Made by a program: the position numbers and the translations under genes
The notes under the pieces: generated by a model
Told to the model about the DNA's origin: nothing
The model's database searches: none
What the model saw: only the letters and a program-made list of their open reading frames with translations
DNA from: JAKEGK01 sp050116575
GTDB taxonomy: Bacteria > Pseudomonadota > Gammaproteobacteria > SZUA-152
Direction: 5' to 3'
NCBI GenBank assembly: GCA_050116575.1
Contig: JASFOJ010000001.1
Span: forward strand, 1-64,000
Length of the DNA stretch: 64,000 bases
Part shown: in pieces, positions 44,118 to 53,554 of the stretch
How positions within the stretch are numbered: the first letter of the stretch is position 1
Layout: every line of letters starts with the position of its first letter

Positions 44118-45149
44118 ATGAGGTTTGCTGACGGTAGCGGACGTCACCGGGTATGGCGGTATCTGGGCGCCCCACTGTTATTGGTCATTCCAGATATCTG
44201 TTATGCAGCAACAACGGAACTAAGCGGCCTGGTGGAAGCCGAAATGTCTGCGGGAAAAAATTTCCAAAACCAGAACGTTGGTGATATCAAATTGGCCACC
44301 GCCGCAGTGGCGATAGATTCCGAGATCAACGAGTGGTATAGAGCTCATGTGTCGCTACTGTATGAGGAAGACCAAACCGACCTCGAAGTCGATGAAGGAT
44401 TTATTCAGTCCGGCAATTCCTTTTTGGGCGCGTTTTTCTTTAAGGCCGGCCAGTTTTACGTTCCGTTTGGCACATTCCAGTCCCACATGATTTCCGATCC
44501 GTTGACACTGGCACTTGGCGAAACCCGCGAGTCCGCCGTGGTGGTAACCTACGACAATGGCTTTATCCTGTCGGGATACCTGTTTAACGGCGCATTGACC
44601 AAACCCGGCGGAGAAAATAAAGTCGACAACTTCGGCGTATCCATCGGTTTCGTTTATCGTAGCGACGCCTGGATGCTCGATATCGGTGGCGGATACATCA
44701 ACAACCTCGGCGAGTCCGATACCCTGGACCAGGTCATTACCACCAATCTAGATGGCAATGAAGTTGATTATGTTCCGGGGTTCATGGGCTACCTGGCCCT
44801 GCAATGGGGTACTTTCCAGATTATCGGCGAACTTATTGCTGCAGATGGCGAATTTAATACCGGCGAAGTGCAGACTTCCAAGAGGAGCAAACCCAGCGCC
44901 ACCAACGTGGAACTCGGTTATACGTTCTCCAGCGGATTGAATATCGCTGTGGGGTTTCAAAACACGGTGGATCTTGCCGGCTTGAACGGCTTTCCCGAAT
45001 CACGGGCGTTACTGGGATTATCCTACCGAATTAACCAGGGAACCACCGTTGCCTTTGAGTACGCCAGCGATTCGGATTATTCGCAGGCCGACGGCGGCAG
45101 TGGTAACTCGGCATCCACGGCTACTTTGCAACTGGCCACGGTGTTCTAG
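44118..45149 (+). CDS. LbtU-like outer-membrane porin
   Basis: 343 residues from ATG 44118, set by AAGGAG at 44106-44111; upstream in-frame codons lack a site. Signal peptide with hydrophobic core YLGAPLLLVIPDICYA, then a beta-barrel with alternating strands and a terminal aromatic (LQLATVF), the usual outer-membrane C-terminus. DEGFIQSG, GQFYVPFGTFQSHMISDPLT and LALGETRESAVV resemble the LbtU siderophore-porin family first described for legiobactin in Legionella. Substrate is inferred only; no siderophore genes or Fur box are seen nearby. It carries the structured leader described above. Confidence 0.75.
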   Translation: MRFADGSGRHRVWRYLGAPLLLVIPDICYAATTELSGLVEAEMSAGKNFQNQNVGDIKLATAAVAIDSEINEWYRAHVSLLYEEDQTDLEVDEGFIQSGNSFLGAFFFKAGQFYVPFGTFQSHMISDPLTLALGETRESAVVVTYDNGFILSGYLFNGALTKPGGENKVDNFGVSIGFVYRSDAWMLDIGGGYINNLGESDTLDQVITTNLDGNEVDYVPGFMGYLALQWGTFQIIGELIAADGEFNTGEVQTSKRSKPSATNVELGYTFSSGLNIAVGFQNTVDLAGLNGFPESRALLGLSYRINQGTTVAFEYASDSDYSQADGGSGNSASTATLQLATVF

Positions 45150-45716
45150 TTTAACCTCCAACGGCAATCTTTCAACAACGCCAAAGACAAAAAGCCCCGC
45201 AGTGCGGGGCAAAAAGACTAGTACATGGATCTTCAAACTCCCTATGCAGACATATGAAAACGACCTAGTATCGACTTCACAATGACTGCAATACTTGCAT
45301 CACCGATTCCATTCGGCGAGATCATGTTCACAGGAGTAATACATGATATTGATGGTAATTCATGATTTGTACCACGTATGATAATCAACTGCATTTCAAT
45401 AAGTTAAACGTTGCACGCATTACTCTCGTTAATGAATTGTTAAATATTCCGACACTGATGCAGTATAAATTTCAAACATATTAGTCATCAATTTACCCAA
45501 TTCATCATACGGCAGTTAACAGCGCGACACTGCGAGATCCCTGGTTAATGAATCTTCTTTTGGTAAACGCAATGTCTGGCCAATTGGGTTAGATTTGCTG
45601 ATTGCATTGTGTTCCACCCGTTCGAGTAACCGTCAGCACTGACCCGCTGTTGACATTCTGAGATGCATTAGACAATCGGGCTGAACCTCCCCCGACAAGC
45701 TTGTACCACAAGAGCG
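45150..45716. other. 567-bp convergent intergenic region
   Basis: Between the LbtU-like stop (plus) and the der stop (minus). Apart from the minus-strand terminator at 45189-45210, I see no gene. A short minus-strand RNA ending at that terminator is possible, with a weak promoter TTGCAG...TACTAG about 15 bp apart near 45270-45296. Confidence 0.4.
45189..45210 (-). terminator. Minus-strand intrinsic terminator
   Basis: GCCCCGC-ACT-GCGGGGC followed by TTTTT when read on the minus strand. On the plus strand the hairpin is followed by A, so it does not serve the LbtU-like gene. It is 507 bp beyond the der stop. Confidence 0.75.
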
Positions 45717-47105
45717 TTAGTTTTTTGATTTGCGGGTGTGGCGTTTCAACCGTTGCTTTTTGCCAATTTGCCGCTTGGTTAATTTATTGCGTTTACCCTG
45801 ATAGGGGTTTTTGCCGGTAACGAATTCCAGCCTGACCGGCGTACCCTCCAGCTGCAGCGCTTCGATAAAATAATTCATCAAATAACGGCGATAAGTGGTG
45901 GGTACTTTTTCCGTCTGGTTGCCGTGGATCACGATCACCGGCGGATTGCGCCCACCCTGGTGCGCGTACCGCAGTTTGATCCGGCGCCCCTGCACCAGCG
46001 GCGGCTGATGCGCCTCCACGGCGGTTTCCAGTATCCGGGTCAAATGGGAAGTCGTCACATCAATGGTGGCGGATTGATACGCCTGCAATATGGGCTGAAA
46101 TAGATTGCCGACATTGGTGCCGTGCAAAGCCGACACAAACAGGATCCGGGCGAATTCGCAGAATTGCAGTTTTCGATCCAGTTCGGTTTTTACCCGCTGG
46201 CGCTGGTCCTGGCTTAAGCCATCCCATTTGTTGACGACAATCAGCAGTGCCCGTCCCGCATCCAGGATGTAGCCCAGCAAATGGGCATCCTGGTCACTGA
46301 TCCCCTGGTGAGCGTCGATGACCATCACCGCGACGTGTGAGCGGTCAATGGCCTGCAGGGTTTTTATCACGCTGAATTTTTCCAGTTGATCATCAACGCG
46401 GCTGCGGCGCCTGACACCGGCAGTATCAATAAGCACGTAGTGCTGCTCTTCACGGGTGAACGGAATATAAATACTGTCACGGGTGGTCCCCGGCATGTCA
46501 TAAACCAGGACCCGCTCTTCGCCCAGAATCCGGTTGATCAAAGTTGACTTGCCCACATTGGGTTTGCCAACGACGGCGATGCGAATGCCCTGGGGTTCGT
46601 TTTCAACTTCGCCGGCAACTTCCTGCTCAATTACCGCGTTTATCAGCGAGTAAACGCCGCGATTATTCGAAGCACTCAACGCATGGGGTTCACCAAACCC
46701 CAAACTGTAAAAATCAGCAAGCGCCACATCGGCATTAACACCGTCGATCTTGTTAACCACCAGATGAACACTTTGATGACAACGGCGCAGTCGATTGGCA
46801 ATTTCCTGGTCCCCAGGCAATACCCCTTGCCGGGCATCGGTCAGAAACAGCACCACATCCGCTTCGTTGACCGCCTGCCAGACCTGGTCGGCCATTAACG
46901 CGTCCAGGTTGTCGGCCTCGCCGCTCAGACCGCCTGTATCAATGACAATAAAATGCCTGTCATCAATGTGGCCTTCACCGTACTTGCGGTCACGCGTCAA
47001 GCCCGGCTGATCGGCGACCAACGCGTCCCGGGATCGGGTCAGACAATTAAATAACGTGGATTTTCCGACGTTGGGGCGGCCCACCAGGGCGATGACAGGT
47101 TTCAT
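45717..47105 (-). CDS. der: Ribosome-associated double GTPase
   Basis: 462 residues. Two tandem G domains: ALVGRPNVGKSTLFNCLT with DTGGLSGEADN and VNKIDG; then AVVGKPNVGKSTLINRILGE with DTAGVRRRSR and VNKWDG. A C-terminal KH-like domain follows and the tail is very basic (GKRNKLTKRQIGKKQRLKR). It acts in 50S subunit maturation. It lies 27 bp downstream of bamB, the conserved hisS-yfgM-bamB-der order. Confidence 0.97.
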   Translation of the reverse strand: MKPVIALVGRPNVGKSTLFNCLTRSRDALVADQPGLTRDRKYGEGHIDDRHFIVIDTGGLSGEADNLDALMADQVWQAVNEADVVLFLTDARQGVLPGDQEIANRLRRCHQSVHLVVNKIDGVNADVALADFYSLGFGEPHALSASNNRGVYSLINAVIEQEVAGEVENEPQGIRIAVVGKPNVGKSTLINRILGEERVLVYDMPGTTRDSIYIPFTREEQHYVLIDTAGVRRRSRVDDQLEKFSVIKTLQAIDRSHVAVMVIDAHQGISDQDAHLLGYILDAGRALLIVVNKWDGLSQDQRQRVKTELDRKLQFCEFARILFVSALHGTNVGNLFQPILQAYQSATIDVTTSHLTRILETAVEAHQPPLVQGRRIKLRYAHQGGRNPPVIVIHGNQTEKVPTTYRRYLMNYFIEALQLEGTPVRLEFVTGKNPYQGKRNKLTKRQIGKKQRLKRHTRKSKN

Positions 47106-47132
47106 GGCAGGTATAGAAAATGGTGACGACCG

Positions 47133-48329
47133 TCAGTTCGTGGACGACGATGACAACTTGAAGACGGATAACGCCCCCATGTTGTTCCTCACGTAAAGCC
47201 GGTTGGCAGCCACTTCCAGGGTACTGGTGACGCCGAAATCGTATTCCTTGCGGTTCTCATCACCCCAGTCGTAAAATGCCCAGTCGTAAATTTTAGCCAG
47301 GTTTTCACGGGCAACGAATGCACCGTCTTCTTTTGACAGCCAGTGTACGAATCCGGCGCCGTCGGCGACCACCACGGTATCGCCCTGGATAACAGGCGCG
47401 GTCACATCACGTCCTTTCAACGCATCCTGACGCCATAGTGTTGCGCCGGAACGGCGGTCAACGGCCCACACGTGGCCTTCCGCATCTGTTAAATACAACT
47501 GCTGCTGGTCCAGCGCCAACCCCGTATACGACGACATTTCCCGCGTCCAGATCGCGCTGCCATCGTCGACGGCTATCGCCGCCATACGCCCCTGGTAGGT
47601 CACGGCATATATTTCACCGTTGTTGGCCTCGATCAATCCATCAATATCCACCATACGTTGCAGGTCAGTACGACCGCTGGGAACGGCAATAACGCTCTCC
47701 CATAATCGTTTACCGGTTTTGGCATCGAATGCGGCAAGCTTGCCGTTGGCGAAACCGGCAATAACCCTGTCGTCCACAACGATAGGGGGAGACGTTCCCC
47801 GCAATGTCAATGCCGGCACTTCCCGGGAATTGATCCAGATTTTTTGTCCGTTGTGCTTGTTATAGGCTGCCAGTTTTCCATCAATGGTATGAACGAATAA
47901 TTGGTCGCCCGCAATCGCCGGATTGGCCAATATCTCGCTGGACAGTTCGGTCTGCCACAGAACATCTCCGGAATCCGCATCCAATGCCATCAACTGTGCG
48001 TCACCGGTACCCAGATACACCTGTTTACCGTCAACTTTGGGCCCACTGGTAATTTCCACGGGCAACGGCCGGCTCCACAGGATTTCGCCACCGTTGGGTT
48101 TTAATGCCATCAGTTCGCCTTTCTCACTGGCAGCATAAACACGGTCTTCGGTAACAGCCACGGACAATTGACGATGCTGGCGCAGATATTTTTCCCCCAC
48201 CTTGGCCACCCACAGTGGAACGACGTCCACGCGAGAAGATATCGGATCCAGTTTGGGATAGACTTTTTTACCGGTACCGCTGCAGGCGGTCAGCGCCAAC
48301 AGCAAAGCAATCAGCCACAGCCTTCTCAT
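47133..48329 (-). CDS. bamB: Outer membrane assembly lipoprotein
   Basis: 398 residues. Lipoprotein signal with lipobox LLALTACSG (Cys16). The mature part is an eight-bladed PQQ-type beta-propeller with repeated GxVLWxxxL blades (GGEILWSRPLP, SGDVLWQTELS, TGKRLWESVIA, DGSAIWTREM, SGATLWRQDAL). BamB assists BamA in inserting beta-barrel proteins such as the LbtU-like porin. Its start overlaps the yfgM stop by four bases. Confidence 0.95.
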   Translation of the reverse strand: MRRLWLIALLLALTACSGTGKKVYPKLDPISSRVDVVPLWVAKVGEKYLRQHRQLSVAVTEDRVYAASEKGELMALKPNGGEILWSRPLPVEITSGPKVDGKQVYLGTGDAQLMALDADSGDVLWQTELSSEILANPAIAGDQLFVHTIDGKLAAYNKHNGQKIWINSREVPALTLRGTSPPIVVDDRVIAGFANGKLAAFDAKTGKRLWESVIAVPSGRTDLQRMVDIDGLIEANNGEIYAVTYQGRMAAIAVDDGSAIWTREMSSYTGLALDQQQLYLTDAEGHVWAVDRRSGATLWRQDALKGRDVTAPVIQGDTVVVADGAGFVHWLSKEDGAFVARENLAKIYDWAFYDWGDENRKEYDFGVTSTLEVAANRLYVRNNMGALSVFKLSSSSTN

Positions 48330-49045
48330 GATGATTCTCCGGCGGGTTCGGAAGCGGCCGGTTGTTCGCCGGCTGCCGGTTCGGCAACGGGGGGCTCGGC
48401 GACACCACCAAGGTCATCCAGTTTAATTTGCAGATAATTTTTTAATCGTGGCGAGGCACTGGACTGGGATTGGCTCAACTGCACCAACGCCCGTTCGTAG
48501 GCAATCCTGGCTTTATCCTTGTCATTCTGCGCAACATAGATGTCGCCTTTTAACTCCTGCACCGGAACGTCGTATTCTGATAACGTTACGTTGGACAATT
48601 GCTGTAACGCATCATCATAGCGTTCCTCAGCCAGCAACACCCGGGCGTATCGAATCTGTGCTTCGGTTTTCACTTCCGGCAACACCGCGTTGTCCATTGC
48701 CCAGCGCAAATGGGATTTGGCCGCCACCAGGTCATTACTATCGACCTTTATTTTTGCCATGGTAAGCGCCGCCAACGCGGCATAGGGAGTATCGGCATAG
48801 TCTTTGAGTAACGCCAAAGCATGATTGGACGCCTCTTCTGTCTTATCCTGGGTTACCGCCTGCACCATGGCTTCGTATTCAATGGATCCCATCTCGGCAT
48901 GATAGTTCCGGTGGTCCCACCAGTACTTGCCACCGAACAAAATACCCAAACCAATCAGCACACCGCCCAGTAACGACAGCCAGTTTTCTTTCCACCATTT
49001 TTTGATAGCGGCAATTTGTTCTTCTTCCGTTGTATAAACTTCCAC
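48326..49045 (-). CDS. yfgM: YfgM-like membrane-anchored TPR protein
   Basis: 239 residues. Start EVYTTEEEQIAAIKKWWKEN, one membrane helix (WLSLLGGVLIGLGILFGGKY), then a periplasmic TPR-like domain (ALALLKDYADTPYAALAALT, VLLAEERYDDALQQLSNV). The C-terminus is a low-complexity P/A/E tail (EPPVAEPAAGEQPAASEP). In E. coli YfgM associates with SecYEG and PpiD. It lies 25 bp after hisS and overlaps bamB by four bases. Confidence 0.92.
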   Translation of the reverse strand: MEVYTTEEEQIAAIKKWWKENWLSLLGGVLIGLGILFGGKYWWDHRNYHAEMGSIEYEAMVQAVTQDKTEEASNHALALLKDYADTPYAALAALTMAKIKVDSNDLVAAKSHLRWAMDNAVLPEVKTEAQIRYARVLLAEERYDDALQQLSNVTLSEYDVPVQELKGDIYVAQNDKDKARIAYERALVQLSQSQSSASPRLKNYLQIKLDDLGGVAEPPVAEPAAGEQPAASEPAGESS

Positions 49046-49070
49046 GTTCGCTCTCCACTTACCAAGTTTG

Positions 49071-50333
49071 TTAAATCATTGCTTTTAGCATGTCATGCAG
49101 TTCATCGGCTGAGACATGTCGCTGCGGTTTGTCCTCCCGCAGGAATTTAATACCAACGGTACCGCTGCTCATTTCATCATCGCCCACGATCAATGCCAGC
49201 CGGGCACCACTTTTATCCGCCCGCTTGAATTGGCTTTTAAAACTGCCACCGCCGCAGTGCATCAGTAACCGCAGGTCCGGCAACTGTTCACGCAAGGATT
49301 CGCAAAGCTGCATACCATAGCCGAACGCGTCGTCTGTCGCGATCACGCAATAGGCGTGGGGTTCAGCATCGGTTTTGATATGTTCGCGCACCAGTTCAAC
49401 CAGCCGCTCGATGCCCATGGCAAAGCCGGCGGCGGGCACGGACTTGCCACCCAGTTGCTCTACCAGGCCGTCATAACGGCCGCCGGCGCAGACGGTTCCC
49501 TGCGCGCCCAATTGCGTCGTCACCCATTCAAAAACGGTCTTATTGTAGTAATCAAGGCCGCGAACCAACCGGGGATTCACTGTATAAGGTATGCCAATAT
49601 GATCCAGTATCGATAAAACCCCTTCAAAGTGTTCCCTGGACTCGGTGTTTAAATGATCCTGCAACCTGGGCGCCTCTTCGATCAACGCCTGCATCGCCGG
49701 GTTTTTACTGTCGAGAATACGCAACGGATTACTGTGCAAACGCCGCTGACTGTCTTCATCCAGCGATGCCTGGTGCCGGGAAAAATAATCCACCAGGATC
49801 TCGCGATATGCCCGGCGACACTGGTTACTGCCCAGTGAATTGATTTGCAATTCCAGCCCGTCTATACCCAGTTGTTTCCACAAGCGGGCGGTCATGGCAA
49901 TTAATTCGGCGTCGATATCCGGGCCCGACATGCCAAAGGCTTCCACGCCCACCTGGTGAAACTGCCGGTAACGGCCCTTTTGTGGCCGTTCGTGCCGGTA
50001 CATGGGGCCGATATACCATAAACGCCGGGATTGATTGTTGATGAGAGCGTTTTCGATGCAGGCCCGCACACAGCCCGCGGTACCTTCGGGGCGCAATGTG
50101 AGACTGTCGCCATTGCGGTCTTCAAAGGTATACATTTCCTTTTCCACAATATCGGTCACTTCACCGATGGAACGGGCGAATAACTCGGTTTTTTCCACTA
50201 TGGGGAAACGAATCTCCTGGTAACCGTAACCGCCAATGGTGCGCTTAACGGCATTTTCCAGTGTTTGCCACACGGCGCTGCTATCCGGCGTAATATCATT
50301 CATGCCGCGAATGGCTTGTATGGACTTCGACAA
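49071..50333 (-). CDS. hisS: Histidyl-tRNA synthetase
   Basis: 420 residues. The start is TTG at 50333 behind GAGGAA; it restores the conserved N-terminus SKSIQAIRGMNDITP, whereas the next ATG would remove ten conserved residues. Class II motifs: LRPEGTAGCVRACIEN, GPMYRHERPQKGRYRQFHQV (motif 2), LVRGLDYYNKTVFEW and CAGGRYDGLVEQLGG, AAGFAMGIERLVEL (motif 3). The use of TTG may keep expression low. Confidence 0.96.
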   Translation of the reverse strand: MSKSIQAIRGMNDITPDSSAVWQTLENAVKRTIGGYGYQEIRFPIVEKTELFARSIGEVTDIVEKEMYTFEDRNGDSLTLRPEGTAGCVRACIENALINNQSRRLWYIGPMYRHERPQKGRYRQFHQVGVEAFGMSGPDIDAELIAMTARLWKQLGIDGLELQINSLGSNQCRRAYREILVDYFSRHQASLDEDSQRRLHSNPLRILDSKNPAMQALIEEAPRLQDHLNTESREHFEGVLSILDHIGIPYTVNPRLVRGLDYYNKTVFEWVTTQLGAQGTVCAGGRYDGLVEQLGGKSVPAAGFAMGIERLVELVREHIKTDAEPHAYCVIATDDAFGYGMQLCESLREQLPDLRLLMHCGGGSFKSQFKRADKSGARLALIVGDDEMSSGTVGIKFLREDKPQRHVSADELHDMLKAMI

Positions 50334-50449
50334 AACGGTGTTCCTCGCGAATTAATTCTTGTTTTTTAGTTTCGGTTTATGATCTGGTACACATCATTGT
50401 GTTAAGCGCGTTAACGATGGTGGCGTGTTGATTGTTCAATACGATGTAA

Positions 50450-51661
50450 TTATCCGGTCAATTTCCCGATGGATACGGTTTGGTTTTTCTGTTGACCTTG
50501 CTGGCCTTGCCGCGACGACGATTGCACCTGATTGCCGGAGACCTGCACGTTAATTGGAGAGGAATCCGTGGTGTTGGTTTCCAGGCGTTTTGCCACTTCC
50601 GTGCGCACTACTTTTTCCAAATCATCCACTAACTGTTCATTGGAAATTTTATGATCGGGTTTGCCATCACGGTATAACAGGTTGGGAGTACCGCCGGTCA
50701 GTCCGATATCCGCTTCCCGGGCTTCGCCGGGGCCATTGACAACACAACCGATAATGGCAACGTCCAGGGGAACGAGTATATCTTCCAGTCGTTGCTCCAG
50801 GGCATTCACTGTCCCAATGACATCGAAGTTTTGCCGTGAACACGACGGACAGGCAATAAAGTTAATCCCCTTGCTGCGAATGTGCAGGCTCTTGAGAATA
50901 TCAAAACCCACTTTAATTTCTTCTACCGGGTCGGCCGCCAGCGACACGCGAATAGTATCGCCGATACCTTCCGCCAGCAGCATGCCCAAGCCAATCGCCG
51001 ACTTGACCGATCCGGAACGAAAACCACCGGCTTCGGTAATACCCAGGTGCAGTGGCTGGTCAATCTCACCGGCCAGTTCTCTGTAGGCCAGTACGGTCAT
51101 GAAAACATCCGACGCCTTGAGGCTGATTTTAAAATCCTGGAAATCCAGGCGGTCCAGGATATCAATATGGCGCTTCGCTGATTCCACCAGCGCCTGTGGT
51201 GTCGGCTCGCCGTATTTTTTTTGCAGTTCTTTTTCCAGTGAACCGGCATTGACGCCGACCCGAATAGGAATATTACGGTCCCGGGCCGATTCGACAACTG
51301 CGCGTACCCGGTCTTCACGTCCGATGTTGCCCGGATTGATCCGCAGACAGTCCGCTCCCAGCTCCGCAACGCGTAACGCGATCCGGTAATCAAAATGAAT
51401 ATCGGTCACCAGCGGGATGTTGACCTGTTGTTTGATCTGACCGAACGCCTCGGCCGCCTCCATGGTGGGAACCGATACCCGCACGATGTCAGCCCCAACA
51501 TTTTCCAGTTGCCGGATCTGGCGCACGGTACTATCGACGTCCGTGGTTTGCGTGTTGGTCATGCTTTGCACCGCCACGGGGGCACCACCACCAATGGGGA
51601 CATTACCAACCATGATCTGCCGAGAAGCACGGCGTTTAATTGTGTAAACCGGTTGTGTCAT
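50450..51661 (-). CDS. ispG: 4-hydroxy-3-methylbut-2-enyl diphosphate synthase
   Basis: 403 residues. TIM-barrel start MVGNVPIGGGAPVAVQSMTN, NAGSLEKELQKKYG and the 4Fe-4S cysteines in IACPSCSRQNFD and GCVVNGPGEAREADIG. It performs the penultimate step of the MEP isoprenoid pathway and needs an ISC-supplied cluster. The C-terminus runs about 35 residues beyond the usual end with a Q/S/N-rich tail (SGNQVQSSSRQGQQGQQKNQ). It lies 115 bp downstream of rodZ and 116 bp upstream of hisS. Confidence 0.96.
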   Translation of the reverse strand: MTQPVYTIKRRASRQIMVGNVPIGGGAPVAVQSMTNTQTTDVDSTVRQIRQLENVGADIVRVSVPTMEAAEAFGQIKQQVNIPLVTDIHFDYRIALRVAELGADCLRINPGNIGREDRVRAVVESARDRNIPIRVGVNAGSLEKELQKKYGEPTPQALVESAKRHIDILDRLDFQDFKISLKASDVFMTVLAYRELAGEIDQPLHLGITEAGGFRSGSVKSAIGLGMLLAEGIGDTIRVSLAADPVEEIKVGFDILKSLHIRSKGINFIACPSCSRQNFDVIGTVNALEQRLEDILVPLDVAIIGCVVNGPGEAREADIGLTGGTPNLLYRDGKPDHKISNEQLVDDLEKVVRTEVAKRLETNTTDSSPINVQVSGNQVQSSSRQGQQGQQKNQTVSIGKLTG

Positions 51662-51776
51662 ACTGATTTATTGTTCTCTTGCCATGTCTTGTAATTTGTT
51701 TTGGTACTGATTGTCAGTGCCATTGACCATACAGATATAGATGGCGATAGCGTCATAGTATCGCCGCCTTTAAACC

Positions 51777-52751
51777 TCACTCCTCGGGCTCCCTCAGGAC
51801 AAAACGCCCGACTCGGCTTTGATGAAAACGCGACAAATCATAGGGTTCGCCATTATACTCCAGTGTCACCCCCGGCGTGTAACCCAATACCACGTTAAAA
51901 GGTGGCACGCCCTCCACAGTGTGACTGTTACCGGCATGTCCAAGCTTGCGAATCAGTGGTTTACCCGTAGCGTCACGAATATCCACCCAGGAGTCTTCGG
52001 AATAACGCAGCGTGATTTCCGCCAGTTGCTTGGCGTTTTGCGCCAGTGATTCCGCCGCCGCGATGTCTTCCTGCGTCGCGCCTGCGCCGCTTTTTGCCGC
52101 CGCAGTGGACTGGGTCTGACCCGGCAAAGTCAGTTCAACGGTTTTTGTCTTCGTGTCTTTGGTCGCCGTGCCTTCGGCGGCGGTGACCGGCGTATCGTTA
52201 TCCGGTGCGGTGGGTTGTAGTATATCCTCCGACGTCTGTTCCTGCTGCAATGACGGCTCGGTGGGTGCCTGCATGTTGGTAACCACCTGCCATGAGATGG
52301 CTAAAAAAACCGCCACTCCCAGACCGATAATCAACAGCCGCAGGGATTTCTTGTCAGCATTGGCGCCATGAGACACGGAAAAACTTTTCGGCAACGAATT
52401 GTCCACATGCCGGTAACGAGCCGGTATTTTTTCCCGCGCCTGGGTAATCTCCGGCATGCTCGTGGACTCTTGCGAGGCGTAAGCGGCGACGACATCGTCG
52501 GCGGCCAAACCCATGAGCTTGGCATATGCCCTGACGTATCCGGCGGTATAAACCGGTTCCGGCAAATCGTCCAGCTTGCCCTCTTCGAGGGCTTTGACAT
52601 AACGTAAATCGAGCTTAAGTTCCTTGGCCACTTCTGACTGGGTCAGATCGTGTTTTTCGCGGGCTTGACGCAGTTGGTCCCACGGCGGGACCGTCGGCGC
52701 TGAAGCCTCTGCCGAGTGTTGTGACTCTTGTGCTTCTGCGACGTCATTCAT
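51777..52751 (-). CDS. rodZ: Cytoskeletal protein RodZ-like
   Basis: 324 residues. Cytoplasmic helix-turn-helix (LRQAREKHDLTQSEVAKELK, then AGYVRAYAKLMGLAADDV), a single membrane helix near 133-150 (LLIIGLGVAVFLAISWQVV), a T/A/Q-rich periplasmic linker, and a DUF4115 C-terminal domain (DSWVDIRDATGKPLIRKLGH). RodZ links MreB to the envelope. Its start overlaps the pilW stop by four bases (ATGA). Confidence 0.93.
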   Translation of the reverse strand: MNDVAEAQESQHSAEASAPTVPPWDQLRQAREKHDLTQSEVAKELKLDLRYVKALEEGKLDDLPEPVYTAGYVRAYAKLMGLAADDVVAAYASQESTSMPEITQAREKIPARYRHVDNSLPKSFSVSHGANADKKSLRLLIIGLGVAVFLAISWQVVTNMQAPTEPSLQQEQTSEDILQPTAPDNDTPVTAAEGTATKDTKTKTVELTLPGQTQSTAAAKSGAGATQEDIAAAESLAQNAKQLAEITLRYSEDSWVDIRDATGKPLIRKLGHAGNSHTVEGVPPFNVVLGYTPGVTLEYNGEPYDLSRFHQSRVGRFVLREPEE

Positions 52752-53554
52752 GAGTGATTTTCTCCCAGCGAGTTAAGCATCTGTTTGTACTGCTCAGACT
52801 TTGGAAACTTGGACTGCAGCAGTTTGGCATAACGGTCCACCGCCTTGCGGTTACCCATCTTGCGTTCGATTTTAACACCCAGCCACAGGCTTTCCGGCGT
52901 ATGGGCCGATACGGCTTCGAAGCGTTGCAAAAAGCCCCTCGCGGACAGGAAGTTTTTCTGCTTGTAGCGAATATCCGCCATATTAATCAACGAAACCGGT
53001 AGTTCCGGATTTTTCTCCAAAGCCTTGGTGAGATACTTTTCAGCTTTATCAATATCCGGGATACGTTTGACACAGGCACCGGCATTTTCATAAGCCAGTT
53101 CCGGTGTCGAATAACGCGGCGTATCGATGGCTTTAAGAAAATACTTTTCCGCTTCTCTAAACCTGCCCTGCTTGCAGAGAAACACGCCGTAGTTGTTGTA
53201 CATCCCACCGTTTTCCGGGTTAAGGTCGATGGCCTCGCGATAGTGCTGGTCAGCTTTGTCAAACTTGAGCAACTGTTCGTAGGTCATGGCGATAGCACTG
53301 TGCGCCGGCGCGTAATCCGGTTTAATCTCGATAGCCTTTTTGAGCTTTTCCAGGGCATATTCCGGTTTGTTTTGCCGCAAATAACCCACGCCCAGTTTGA
53401 CGTGAGTTTCCGCGACGCGTTGATCCTTTTCCTGCTGCTTCTCGTACTCAACAATAGTTGAACAACCCGTAACAGCAATCATCAATCCCGCGATTATCGC
53501 CGTGCCAACCAGTCGGCCTGCCACCACACGGACAGCGTTAAGCATCCCCTTCAT
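52748..53554 (-). CDS. pilW: Type IV pilus biogenesis/stability lipoprotein
   Basis: 268 residues from ATG 53554, which overlaps the rlmN stop as TGATG; a GTG one codon upstream is possible. Lipobox in GLMIAVTGCST. The rest is a six-TPR array (KLGVGYLRQNKPEYALEKLK, AIAMTYEQLLKFDKADQHYR, NNYGVFLCKQGRFREAEKYF). Known PilW/PilF supports PilQ secretin assembly, so type IV pili genes should exist elsewhere in the genome. Confidence 0.93.
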   Translation of the reverse strand: MKGMLNAVRVVAGRLVGTAIIAGLMIAVTGCSTIVEYEKQQEKDQRVAETHVKLGVGYLRQNKPEYALEKLKKAIEIKPDYAPAHSAIAMTYEQLLKFDKADQHYREAIDLNPENGGMYNNYGVFLCKQGRFREAEKYFLKAIDTPRYSTPELAYENAGACVKRIPDIDKAEKYLTKALEKNPELPVSLINMADIRYKQKNFLSARGFLQRFEAVSAHTPESLWLGVKIERKMGNRKAVDRYAKLLQSKFPKSEQYKQMLNSLGENHS

